A stretch of 48,069 bases of DNA from the NCBI GenBank assembly GCA_937892925.1, contig CALBHX010000077.1, positions 1-48,069 on the forward strand, written 5' to 3'. The notes under the pieces were generated by a model, which was not told where the DNA came from, made no database searches, and saw nothing but the letters and a program-made list of their open reading frames with translations. The position numbers and the translations under genes are program-made. This DNA is from an uncultured Lentisphaeraceae bacterium. Lineage in GTDB: Bacteria > Verrucomicrobiota > Kiritimatiellia > RFP12 > DVOR01. The stretch's first letter is position 1, and the number at the start of each line of letters is the position of its first letter. Positions 7,812 to 15,815 of the stretch are shown here, piece after piece.

Positions 7812-10800
7812 ATGAAACGGTTCTGGATGGCGGCAGGGGTGTTGGTGTGGGCAGCGGCATGGGCGTGGGCGCTGCCCCCGATACCTGAAACGCTCGATCG
7901 TGCGCAGGCACTGCGGCAGGCGGCGGAGGCTGCGCGTGAGACTGCGCCCGATGCGCAGACGCTGATGCTGGCGCAGGCGCGTTATGTGGTGTATGAGCCC
8001 GATGGCGCTTCGACGCTGTGGGTGGAGTTCTGGGCGAAAGCGCTGACGGAGAAGGGGGCGCGGGAGCTGCGCGATGTGCCGGTGTGGTACAAAGAGGGTT
8101 TTTCGGAAGCGGAGTTTCAGCAGGCTGAGGTGATCCGCGCCGATGGCTCGGCCGATCCGGTGGATCTGGCGGCCAACGTGCATGCCGCCACGTCCAACAG
8201 CGGCACGGAGGTCAATATTTATGACCAGACGTCCAAGCGCCTGGTGCTCACCATTCCGCAGATGGCGGCAGGCGATACGCTCCATGTGGTGCTGGCGCAG
8301 CGCACGAACCGCCCGCGCATTCCCGACACCTTTTCCGACTTTGAGACCTTTGAGAGCATGGAGGGGCCTACGCCTTACGCCTCGCTCACGATTGTTTCGC
8401 CCAAGGAGCTTCCGCTGCGCAGCACGGCGCTTCTGGGGGAAGTGGCCGGCACGGTAACGACCGTGCGCGAGACGCTCCCCGATGGCCGCATCCGCCACCG
8501 CTGGGTGGCGCGGAATGTGCCGCAGACCTTTGCCGAAGCCAATATGCCCAAGGCCGAGACGCAGCTTCAGCGCGTGGTGGTTTCCACCTTTGCGTCCTGG
8601 GAAGAGCTCTCCAAATGGTATTGGGGGCTGTGCCTGCCACATTTGAAGACGACGCCTGCCATTGAGGCCAAAGTGCGCGAGCTGACGGAAGGAAAGACGC
8701 GTGAAGCGCAGATTGCCGCGCTGTTTGGCTTCGTGGCGCAGAAGATCCGCTACATGGGCATCATTGCCGAAGATAAGGCGCCCGGCTATGAACCGCATGA
8801 TGTGGCGCTCACCTTCGACAACCGCTACGGCGTCTGCCGCGACAAGGGGGCGCTGTTGGTGGCCATGCTGCGCAGCGCCGGCTTCAAGGCCTTCCCGGTG
8901 CTCATCAACGCCGGCTCCAAGCGCGACCGCGAAGTGCCCGTGCCTTACTTCAATCATGCCATTGTGGCCATTGATAACGGCAAGGGCGAGTATACGCTCC
9001 TGGACCCCACCGATGACACCGCCCGCGCCGAGCTCCCGGCTTATCTCAGCGGCTGCACCTATCTGGTTACCCGCCCGGAGGGCGACACGCTCCGCCTCAC
9101 GCCGGTGCCGCCGCCTAACGAAAACGCCTTTCTTGCCGCCACCGATGTGGCGCTCCAGGCCGATGGCTCCGCGCTTCTTTCGGCCACGCTGGACTTCCGC
9201 GGCCTGAATGACAACATTTACCGGCCGCTTTTTGTCAAGCTTGCTCCCGACCGTGCCCGCGACCGTTTTGACGGGTTTCTCAAGCGGGTTGTTCCCGGTG
9301 CGGAGCTCACCGCCTTCGAGGTGTCGCCCAAAGACGCCAAAGATATCCGCCATCCGCTTCAGGTGAAGCTTTCGGCGCGGATTCCGGGGTTTGCCTTGCC
9401 GGATGCTTCCGGGCGCACGCTTATCACGCTGCCCTTCCTCAGCCGCACGATCGGCTTGGTGAACTTCCTTTTTGACGGCCTCGATCAGCCGGAGCGGAAG
9501 TATGAGTGGGAAATCGATGCGCCCTGCGCCGCCCGCGAAACGCTTCGCATCACCGGACTCAAGCGCCTGGGTGCCCCTGAGCTGCTCCCGGAAGACCCTA
9601 ATCTGATTACCAATGGCGCCCGCTTCACGCTCACCTGCACCCCTGCGCCCGATGGGGATGCGCTGGAGCTGGTGCGCGAGCTGGCGCTTACTCAGAAAAC
9701 CTACAGCCCCGAGGGCTATCAGGATCTCCGCCGGTTTGCCGCCCGCATGACGCGTGTTGAATCGGTGCATCCGCTTTTCCGCAAAACCGCCGGGCAGAAT
9801 GACGATGCGCTCGTGCTGAATTGGGAGCAGCATCAGCGCCTGCTGCCCGATGGCCGCCTCCGGACCCGTGATGTGCGCGAAACGCGCGTGCTCACCTTCC
9901 AGGGCAAACGCTCCCAGGGTGAGGTCAAGCTGGTCTATAACCCTGCCTGGCAGAACCTGACGCTCAATACCGCAGAGGTCCGCACTGCCGCCGGCGATGT
10001 GGTGAGCATTACGCCCAAAGAAATCAATGAGCTCGATGCCGATGGCGCCGCGCTTTCCCCGCGCTATCCCTTCACCCGCCAGCGGATCCTCTCGCTGCCT
10101 GCCGTGGAAGTTGGCTCCACCATCCGCTTGGACTACGAGCGGGAATCCCGGGATAAGCGCCCCTTCGTCAGCACCGTGGTGTTTGCTTCCGCCTCGCCCA
10201 TTGAACGGCGCGTCTATACGCTTACCCTCCCGCTGGAACGCGCCGCAGACCTGCGTGTGGCCGAGCGGAACATGGCCGGCGCAGATGTCGCCCGCAGCGT
10301 GGTGACCAATGGCAGCGAAGTGGTCTATAGCTGGACGCTCCGCAGTCTGCCCGCTGTGCGCCCGGAACCGGCCACCCCTGCTGCAGCCTGTTTCCGCCCC
10401 ACGCTTTATCTGGCGCTGCGCGAAGCCGCCGCCCATCGGGTGGTCCCCCGCTTGGCCGAGGCCGCCGAAGCGGCTCTGGAGGCCGGCTCCGAGAAAGCGG
10501 AAGCCGCCGCCAAAGCCCTGCGCAAAGGGTTGGAGAATCCCACCGAGGAGGCTCTTCTGCGTGCGATTCAGACCTTTGCCGCCCGGCGCATCCGCCTGCT
10601 GGGGCCGGCCTGGACGGAGCTCCCCTTCACCACCTTTACGCCGCCCGACCGCACGTTGGCCGATGGTTACGGCAATCGAATGGATGCGCTGCTTCTGCGT
10701 TTGGCCATGTTCCGCGCTGTGGGTATTCGCGCCGATCTGGTGTTTGCTTCGGATCAATCGCTGGAGGCGGCCTTCACCTTCCGGGAAACCTTCGCCACGC

Positions 10801-11621
10801 GGGCTGTCCCGCGTTGGACGCGCTGGACGCGCCCCTATCTGCGCCTGGAGGACGGCCGCCTGGTGGGCGACGAGGGGGAGTTTGATGAGCCCGGCGCCGC
10901 CGCGGTGAGCACGCGCTCGCTCATGACGGCAAGCGGCCGCATGCTGTATAGCCAGCCGGAAGCCCTTCGTTCGCATACGGAGAATACGCTGCGCATTGTG
11001 GTGGCGCCGACGGGTGAGGCGACGCTGGCCTCCGAGACCTTTGCCTGGGGGCTGGCCGCCGGGCAATTCCGAAAGGCCGAGCGGGAGACGACGCCCGAGC
11101 TCCGCCGCCGCACGGTGGCTGCGCTGGCTGAGCAGCTGATGCCCGGCGCGGAGCCGATCAGCGAATATGTGGTGGATACGGCGGCCTACCCGGTGCGTGC
11201 CCGGCTGGCGGTGGAGGCGCGTGCCTATGCCACGCGGCAGGGCAATCTGCTCTCCATTCCGCTGGGGCAGCTCATTGGCGCCTGTTATGGCCTGCGCGGC
11301 GCTTCGCGCGAGAACCCCATTTGGCAGAGCGAGGCGGAAGCCTCTGTGCGCACGGTGGATCTCTGGCTCCCGAAAGGCGCCGAAATCTTGTCGCGCCCAG
11401 AACCGTTTGAGGTGACGCTGCCCGGCGGCGGGACACTGAGCCTGACGTGTGAAGAAGCGCCCCGCCTGCTTTCCGGGATGCAGCGCCTCACCTACCGTGT
11501 GGTGCGCACGGAAACGCCGCCTGCGGTGCTGGAAAGCTGGTTCTATCCGGCGCTGGTGGAGCTGGATCGCCGCCTGCTTGCCCCCGCCATGGGCACGCTC
11601 GTTCTCCGGCTGGCGGAGTGA
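7812..11621 (+). CDS. Secreted double DUF3857/transglutaminase-like protein
   Basis: This 1269-aa exported protein of unknown role begins with a signal peptide (MKRFWMAAGVLVW...WA, ~20 aa). It carries two tandem modules, each a DUF3857 beta domain followed by a transglutaminase-like domain. Module 1: DUF3857 ~45-235, then a papain-like domain with the triad Cys342 (RYGVCRDKG), His382 (YFNHAIV) and Asp398 (LLDPTDD). Module 2: DUF3857 ~665-850, then a domain at ~915-1010 in which YGNRMDALLL replaces YGVCRDKGAL. Cys is replaced by Arg956, and no His/Asp partner is evident, so module 2 should be catalytically dead. Members of this family usually have one module of ~600-700 aa. Known relatives are periplasmic and uncharacterised; peptidase or crosslinking activity is inference. 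tsaD follows after 6 nt and is probably co-transcribed. Confidence 0.85.
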   Translation: MKRFWMAAGVLVWAAAWAWALPPIPETLDRAQALRQAAEAARETAPDAQTLMLAQARYVVYEPDGASTLWVEFWAKALTEKGARELRDVPVWYKEGFSEAEFQQAEVIRADGSADPVDLAANVHAATSNSGTEVNIYDQTSKRLVLTIPQMAAGDTLHVVLAQRTNRPRIPDTFSDFETFESMEGPTPYASLTIVSPKELPLRSTALLGEVAGTVTTVRETLPDGRIRHRWVARNVPQTFAEANMPKAETQLQRVVVSTFASWEELSKWYWGLCLPHLKTTPAIEAKVRELTEGKTREAQIAALFGFVAQKIRYMGIIAEDKAPGYEPHDVALTFDNRYGVCRDKGALLVAMLRSAGFKAFPVLINAGSKRDREVPVPYFNHAIVAIDNGKGEYTLLDPTDDTARAELPAYLSGCTYLVTRPEGDTLRLTPVPPPNENAFLAATDVALQADGSALLSATLDFRGLNDNIYRPLFVKLAPDRARDRFDGFLKRVVPGAELTAFEVSPKDAKDIRHPLQVKLSARIPGFALPDASGRTLITLPFLSRTIGLVNFLFDGLDQPERKYEWEIDAPCAARETLRITGLKRLGAPELLPEDPNLITNGARFTLTCTPAPDGDALELVRELALTQKTYSPEGYQDLRRFAARMTRVESVHPLFRKTAGQNDDALVLNWEQHQRLLPDGRLRTRDVRETRVLTFQGKRSQGEVKLVYNPAWQNLTLNTAEVRTAAGDVVSITPKEINELDADGAALSPRYPFTRQRILSLPAVEVGSTIRLDYERESRDKRPFVSTVVFASASPIERRVYTLTLPLERAADLRVAERNMAGADVARSVVTNGSEVVYSWTLRSLPAVRPEPATPAAACFRPTLYLALREAAAHRVVPRLAEAAEAALEAGSEKAEAAAKALRKGLENPTEEALLRAIQTFAARRIRLLGPAWTELPFTTFTPPDRTLADGYGNRMDALLLRLAMFRAVGIRADLVFASDQSLEAAFTFRETFATRAVPRWTRWTRPYLRLEDGRLVGDEGEFDEPGAAAVSTRSLMTASGRMLYSQPEALRSHTENTLRIVVAPTGEATLASETFAWGLAAGQFRKAERETTPELRRRTVAALAEQLMPGAEPISEYVVDTAAYPVRARLAVEARAYATRQGNLLSIPLGQLIGACYGLRGASRENPIWQSEAEASVRTVDLWLPKGAEILSRPEPFEVTLPGGGTLSLTCEEAPRLLSGMQRLTYRVVRTETPPAVLESWFYPALVELDRRLLAPAMGTLVLRLAE

Positions 11622-11627
11622 TGCGCC

Positions 11628-12695
11628 ATGATCGTCTTCGGAATTGAAAGCTCATGCGATGAAACCGCCGCCGCGGTGGTGGCCGATGGATGCCGCGTGC
11701 TTTCTTCGGTAATTTATTCGCAGGTGCCGCTTCATCAGCCCTATGGCGGCGTGGTGCCCGAAATTGCCTCCCGCTCGCACATTGAGAAGATCCGCCCGAT
11801 TCTTGAACAGGCGCTGGCCGAGGCTTTTCCCGGCGAACCGGATGAAGCGGCCTGGGCGCACATCGATGCGATCGCCGCAACGTGCGGTCCGGGATTGGCC
11901 GCTTCGCTCCTTGTGGGCTGGACGGCGGCCAAGGGGTTGGCGCTGGCGCTGGATAAGCCGCTCCTGCCGGTCAATCATATGCATGCGCATCTCTGGTCGG
12001 TGCGGCTGAACCACCCGGAATTGGAGAATGCGGCGCTTTATCCGCAGCTGGGCTTAGCGGTCAGCGGCGGCCACACGTGTTTTGTCGAGAGCCCTGAACC
12101 TCACCACTTCCGCCTGATTGGGCAGACGATTGATGACGCTGCCGGCGAGGCGTTTGACAAAGCGGCCAAGCTTCTGGGGCTGGGTTACCCCGGCGGCCCG
12201 GTGATCGACCGCCTGGCTCGCACGTGGGTGCCTGCTCCCGGCGAGCGCCCCATCCCCTTCCCGCGGGGGCGAGTGTCGCCGGAACATCCCCTGCAGGAAG
12301 GTCTTCTTCCCGAGCTGTGCGTCAGCTTCAGCGGCCTCAAAACCGCTCTGCTCACGTACGCTCGCAAACATCCGCCGCAGACGGAGGCCGATGCGGCCAA
12401 GCTGGCTTTTTCCTATCAGGAGGCCATTGTCGAAGCGCTTGCCCTTCGTGTGGAGCAGGCGCTGAAGCGCCGTGCGTATCGGAGTTTTGCCCTTGGCGGC
12501 GGCGTTTCGCTCAACCGCCGGCTTCGCGACCGCCTGGCTGCCGTCTGCGCTCAGGGCGGCGTCCGTTTCCTGACGGCGGAGCCCGGCTTTTGCGGCGACA
12601 ACGCCGCCATGATTGCCGGGTTGGCCTCGGCCGGCGGCGCGCTTCGCGATCCGGATCCCCTTGCCCGCGACGTGGATCCTTCCCTCCCGGTTTAA
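11628..12695 (+). CDS. tsaD: tRNA t6A37 threonylcarbamoyltransferase TsaD
   Basis: This 355-aa ASKHA-fold enzyme transfers threonylcarbamoyl from TC-AMP to A37 of ANN-decoding tRNAs, working with TsaB and TsaE (not in this window). Signatures: GIESSCDETAAAVV at the N-terminus, PEIASRSHIEKI, the metal-binding NHMHAHLWS (HxxxH), and the C-terminal GDNAAMIAGLA. The start at 11628 lies 6 nt after the preceding stop; an overlapping ATG at 11621 is in another frame. Length is slightly above the usual ~340 aa. It is in an operon-like arrangement with the large secreted protein, with no obvious functional link. Confidence 0.96.
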   Translation: MIVFGIESSCDETAAAVVADGCRVLSSVIYSQVPLHQPYGGVVPEIASRSHIEKIRPILEQALAEAFPGEPDEAAWAHIDAIAATCGPGLAASLLVGWTAAKGLALALDKPLLPVNHMHAHLWSVRLNHPELENAALYPQLGLAVSGGHTCFVESPEPHHFRLIGQTIDDAAGEAFDKAAKLLGLGYPGGPVIDRLARTWVPAPGERPIPFPRGRVSPEHPLQEGLLPELCVSFSGLKTALLTYARKHPPQTEADAAKLAFSYQEAIVEALALRVEQALKRRAYRSFALGGGVSLNRRLRDRLAAVCAQGGVRFLTAEPGFCGDNAAMIAGLASAGGALRDPDPLARDVDPSLPV

Positions 12696-12931
12696 GGTTT
12701 TCCCTGCTTCCGCTTGATGGATCCGTTTGGCAGAGGGGATGAACGGCGGAGGGTTTTCTGTGTTCGATTCTGCGTGCAGCGGGGAAAAGGGTTTCCTTTT
12801 CCGCCGCGCCGGGCGCATGTGTTTTCGCTGTCTGCCCCAGGCGTCAGAGTTCCGGCGCGCGGTGCGGGTTTGGCTCGGCGTGTGCAAGAAGAGGTGCGCC
12901 GAGCCAGAGCGTAAAGCGGGAGCGGTTGGGC
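12696..12931. other. Intergenic region with a long inverted repeat
   Basis: No gene is recognised. A perfect 10-bp inverted repeat, TGGCTCGGCG (12871-12880) / CGCCGAGCCA (12897-12906), encloses a 16-nt loop. There is no T-run, so it is not a standard terminator; it could still end tsaD transcripts or be a protein site. Confidence 0.45.
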
Positions 12932-12993
12932 TTGCGGGGGCGATTGGGGGCTTGGTATGATAAGGATATCGGTGATTGGGCTTTGCCGGAGGT
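12932..12993 (+). promoter_or_regulatory. Promoter and ribosome site for SUMF1-fold protein
   Basis: TTGCGG (12932-12937), an 18-bp spacer, then extended -10 TGg-TATGAT (box 12956-12961). The Shine-Dalgarno GGAGGT at 12988-12993 lies 6 nt before ATG 13000 and selects it over an in-frame ATG at 12976. Confidence 0.7.
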
Positions 12994-12999
12994 AAGACG

Positions 13000-15684
13000 A
13001 TGAAACGTGTATGGATGGCTTGGACGGCGGTATTGGCGGCGCAGATGGGCGCGGCGGCGCGGGAGTATGTGGTGTATGATCTGGCGAAGCCGGAGACGCC
13101 GGCCGCGGCGGTGGAAGCATCCGCCATTCGCGATGCGGCTTACCGCACAGGGTCGAAGATGGTCTTTGTACGGGATGAGGCAGCGGCGGAGCCGGTGTAT
13201 ATGGGCGTGTTTGAGGTGTCGCGGGCGCAGGCGGCGGCTTTGGGGTGGACGGCCGCGCCGGAGGCGGATGAGGCGGCGGAGGCGTATGCCACGTCAACGA
13301 AAGAGGCGGCGTATGACTTTTCTGCCTCGCACACACTTGCCGCGTTTCCCCTGCTGTCCTTTCCCACAGCGGCGCAGTGGCGGGCGTATGCGGGCGTGCC
13401 GGCGAAGCCGTGCAATGTGGCGGGGGGGCGGGCGTCGTTGGTGCTGAAGGGGCCGTTTTTGCTGAGCACGTGGAGCACGGCTTATGCTTCCGAAGCGCAG
13501 CCGAGCGCGTTTGGGGTGTTTGATGCGTTTGGAAATGTGGCGGAATATACGCGCGATGGGGGGCTTTTCTTTGGCGGCTATGCGGCGCAGGCGTGCACCT
13601 TTGAATCGCTCTCGGCGGAAACGGGGGAGCGGGGGAGTGTGATTTCGGCGGAGACGGAGACGAACAGCGCCTTGCTTGGGGCACGGCTGGTGTACACGCC
13701 GCCGGAGGAGCAGCGGTATGCGGTGACGGTGACGCTGAACGGCGCGGAAGTGTCGCGGCAGGAGGCGCGGAAAGGGGAGGCCGTGGTGGTCTCTGCGCCG
13801 GATGCGCCGGAGGGGCATCGGCTTTTCGGGCCGGAGATTTCACCTGCTGGGATTGACGGGCTGTCGTTCACGATGCCGGCGGAGCCGGTGGTGTTTGCCT
13901 ATGTTTCCAAACCGTTCCTGACGCTGCGCGTGGAGGGTGGCGTGCCGGCACGGCAGGAGGTTTTTGCAGGGGACGCGCTGACGTTGAAGGCGGATGTCCC
14001 GGCCACGAGCCGGTTTGTCCGCTGGGAGCTGCCGGACGGCTCAACGGCGGAGGCGAACCCTTTGACGCTGACGGTGCCGGAAGTATGGTTTGAAACCTTT
14101 GGTGCGGGGGCGGAACTCACGGCGCGTTCGGTGGTTCGGGCTTATCCGCGGGTTCTGGTTTATGGCGGCACGGCTACGGTTCGGCGCGGCACGGGGGACG
14201 CGCTAGGCGAGGGATATTACACGCCGGGCACGGAGCTGACGCTGGAGGCGGCGGCCGTGCCGGGGTATACGTTCCGTGCGTGGGTGCAGGCTTCCGGCGC
14301 GGAGGTGGCAGGCTCGGCGTGGACAGTGGGGGAAGAGGACTCCGTAGCGGTGCTTCAGGCCGCGTATGACGCGGCAGACACCCCGGTGGTCAATCCGGAA
14401 GAGACGGCTATTGGGGAGGCGCCCGGGGCGGAGGAACCGACGGCGGCCACGGTGTTCGGCTATGAGGCGCTCAGCCCGGTTACGTTCACGGTGGAGGGAA
14501 ACACCTTTGTCTACTACGGCACGCAGGAGCCGGCGGGAGATTATGCCTGCCTGGATCTGCTGCTTACCAATGTGACCTACCGCGTCAACGAACCGGATGC
14601 CGCGGTGGGGAAAATCTCCACGATTCCGCTCAAACGCGTCCGCCCCGCCGGGGAAGCGGCTTATTACGTGGGCATCTATGAGACCACCGAGGCGCACTAT
14701 GAATGGCTGCGCCCGCTGGCAGAGGGTGAAACGCGCAGTCTGAATACCGCCAGTACGTTCCCGGAAGTTACGGAAATAACATCCCGCGGTAAAGCGCAGA
14801 CCTTTCTGGGCTGGCTGAATGCGGCCTTTGGGCTAAAGGCGTCCCTGCCTTCCAAGGTCCAGCTGGAGGGAATCACCCGGAGCGGCTTGGAAGCAGGCGA
14901 AGCATTCACTGGCGCGGGTCATCTGAATGCGGCAGAGACTTATGGCGACCCCAAAATCACGGACAGCATGGTGGTGTGCAATCGGGGCGGATATGCCAAT
15001 TATACCCGCGTGGGCTCCGCAGAAGCGGATCCTTACGGTTTTTATGATTTGTGGGGCAACGTTTCGGAAATGCTGGCCGACGGCGGCAATCAGCTGTGGG
15101 GCGGGAACAGCGGCCTGCAATCGCCGAAGTTGTGCAATTTGCAGGCGCCCGACGGAGCGTATGGCGTGAACATTCCCGGCGCGTTTCGCCCGGCGATAAC
15201 GGTGCCTGAACGCCTGCGCATTACGATTGATGGGCTGGCAGAGCCCTTTGCCGTGCTCCCCGGGCAGGTAATCCGCCTGGCGCCGCAAACCCGTTCCGGC
15301 CGCGCATTCCTTGGGTGGGAGGCTGCGGAAGGAGGGGAAACCCGCGCCCTGCCTTGTGATGCGGCTTCGGGGCGGACGCTCTACACGGCCACCGTGGATG
15401 CCACGCTGACGCCGCGATTCAGCGACACGCCTCCCACCGTAACGCTGGCGTATACGGATTGTCTGGGGCCTGAAGAGTTGCATCCCGGAGCTGCAACCCA
15501 GCTTTATTCCACGCGTCCCGGCCAATCGCCTGCTGCGGTAACCGTGGAGCCTGAGGGGGCGGCGGTGTTTGACCCGCAGACGGGGGTACTGACGCTTTCG
15601 GCTACGGCTTCCGGAACCGTGTCGGTGAAAGCTGTCTATAGTGTACTTCCCGGGGCTCCGGGTTATCTGCTGCGCTTGGAATAA
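13000..15684 (+). CDS. Secreted protein with two SUMF1-like domains
   Basis: This 894-aa exported protein has an N-terminal signal peptide (MKRVWMAWTAVLAAQMGAAA). Two SUMF1 / FGE-sulfatase-fold domains can be seen. The first (~25-235) has VYMGVFEVSRAQ, FPTAAQWRAYA and FGVFDAFGNVAEYTRDGG. The second (~490-720) has YYVGIYETTEAHYEWL and YGFYDLWGNVSEMLADGG, like the family's GLYDMxGNVWEW. Between and after them lie beta-rich segments resembling divergent InlB-type repeats (VPGYTFRAWVQ, RAFLGWEAA) and a final Ig-like stretch. The catalytic cysteines of true formylglycine-generating enzyme (C-x4-C in an RGGS context) are not found, so this is more likely a binding or adhesive C-type-lectin-like fold than a sulfatase activator. 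No sulfatase is nearby. The promoter is its own. No membrane anchor or sorting tail is visible at the C-terminus. Confidence 0.75.
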   Translation: MKRVWMAWTAVLAAQMGAAAREYVVYDLAKPETPAAAVEASAIRDAAYRTGSKMVFVRDEAAAEPVYMGVFEVSRAQAAALGWTAAPEADEAAEAYATSTKEAAYDFSASHTLAAFPLLSFPTAAQWRAYAGVPAKPCNVAGGRASLVLKGPFLLSTWSTAYASEAQPSAFGVFDAFGNVAEYTRDGGLFFGGYAAQACTFESLSAETGERGSVISAETETNSALLGARLVYTPPEEQRYAVTVTLNGAEVSRQEARKGEAVVVSAPDAPEGHRLFGPEISPAGIDGLSFTMPAEPVVFAYVSKPFLTLRVEGGVPARQEVFAGDALTLKADVPATSRFVRWELPDGSTAEANPLTLTVPEVWFETFGAGAELTARSVVRAYPRVLVYGGTATVRRGTGDALGEGYYTPGTELTLEAAAVPGYTFRAWVQASGAEVAGSAWTVGEEDSVAVLQAAYDAADTPVVNPEETAIGEAPGAEEPTAATVFGYEALSPVTFTVEGNTFVYYGTQEPAGDYACLDLLLTNVTYRVNEPDAAVGKISTIPLKRVRPAGEAAYYVGIYETTEAHYEWLRPLAEGETRSLNTASTFPEVTEITSRGKAQTFLGWLNAAFGLKASLPSKVQLEGITRSGLEAGEAFTGAGHLNAAETYGDPKITDSMVVCNRGGYANYTRVGSAEADPYGFYDLWGNVSEMLADGGNQLWGGNSGLQSPKLCNLQAPDGAYGVNIPGAFRPAITVPERLRITIDGLAEPFAVLPGQVIRLAPQTRSGRAFLGWEAAEGGETRALPCDAASGRTLYTATVDATLTPRFSDTPPTVTLAYTDCLGPEELHPGAATQLYSTRPGQSPAAVTVEPEGAAVFDPQTGVLTLSATASGTVSVKAVYSVLPGAPGYLLRLE

Positions 15685-15748
15685 TCCGCCGAGCTTGTGT
15701 TTTGGCGCCTCCCGCCGCAGGGCAGCCGAAGGAGCGGATAGGTCTCTG

Positions 15749-15781
15749 AAAAATAACGCGCCGCCCAATCCGGGCGGCGCG
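15749..15781 (-). terminator. Intrinsic terminator after pheA
   Basis: Perfect 10-bp stem CGCGCCGCCC (15757-15766) / GGGCGGCGCG (15772-15781) with a 5-nt loop. On the minus strand it is followed by TTATTTTT (15756-15749). It closes the aroF-pheA unit and separates it from the convergent SUMF1-fold gene. Confidence 0.88.
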
Positions 15782-15815
15782 CAATTGGTTCGCCCGTGCG
15801 GCTGGGGCAGGGCGG

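Noticed and set aside
7773..11066. Minus-strand open frame of 1097 codons opposite the DUF3857 gene
   Set aside because: It is the antisense shadow of a well-supported gene with signal peptide, ribosome site and catalytic motifs. The translation is His/Arg/Gly-rich with no family motif, as expected from high third-position GC.
12871..12906. 10-bp inverted repeat as a tsaD terminator
   Set aside because: Long 16-nt loop and no T-run on either side; kept only as an unexplained repeat.
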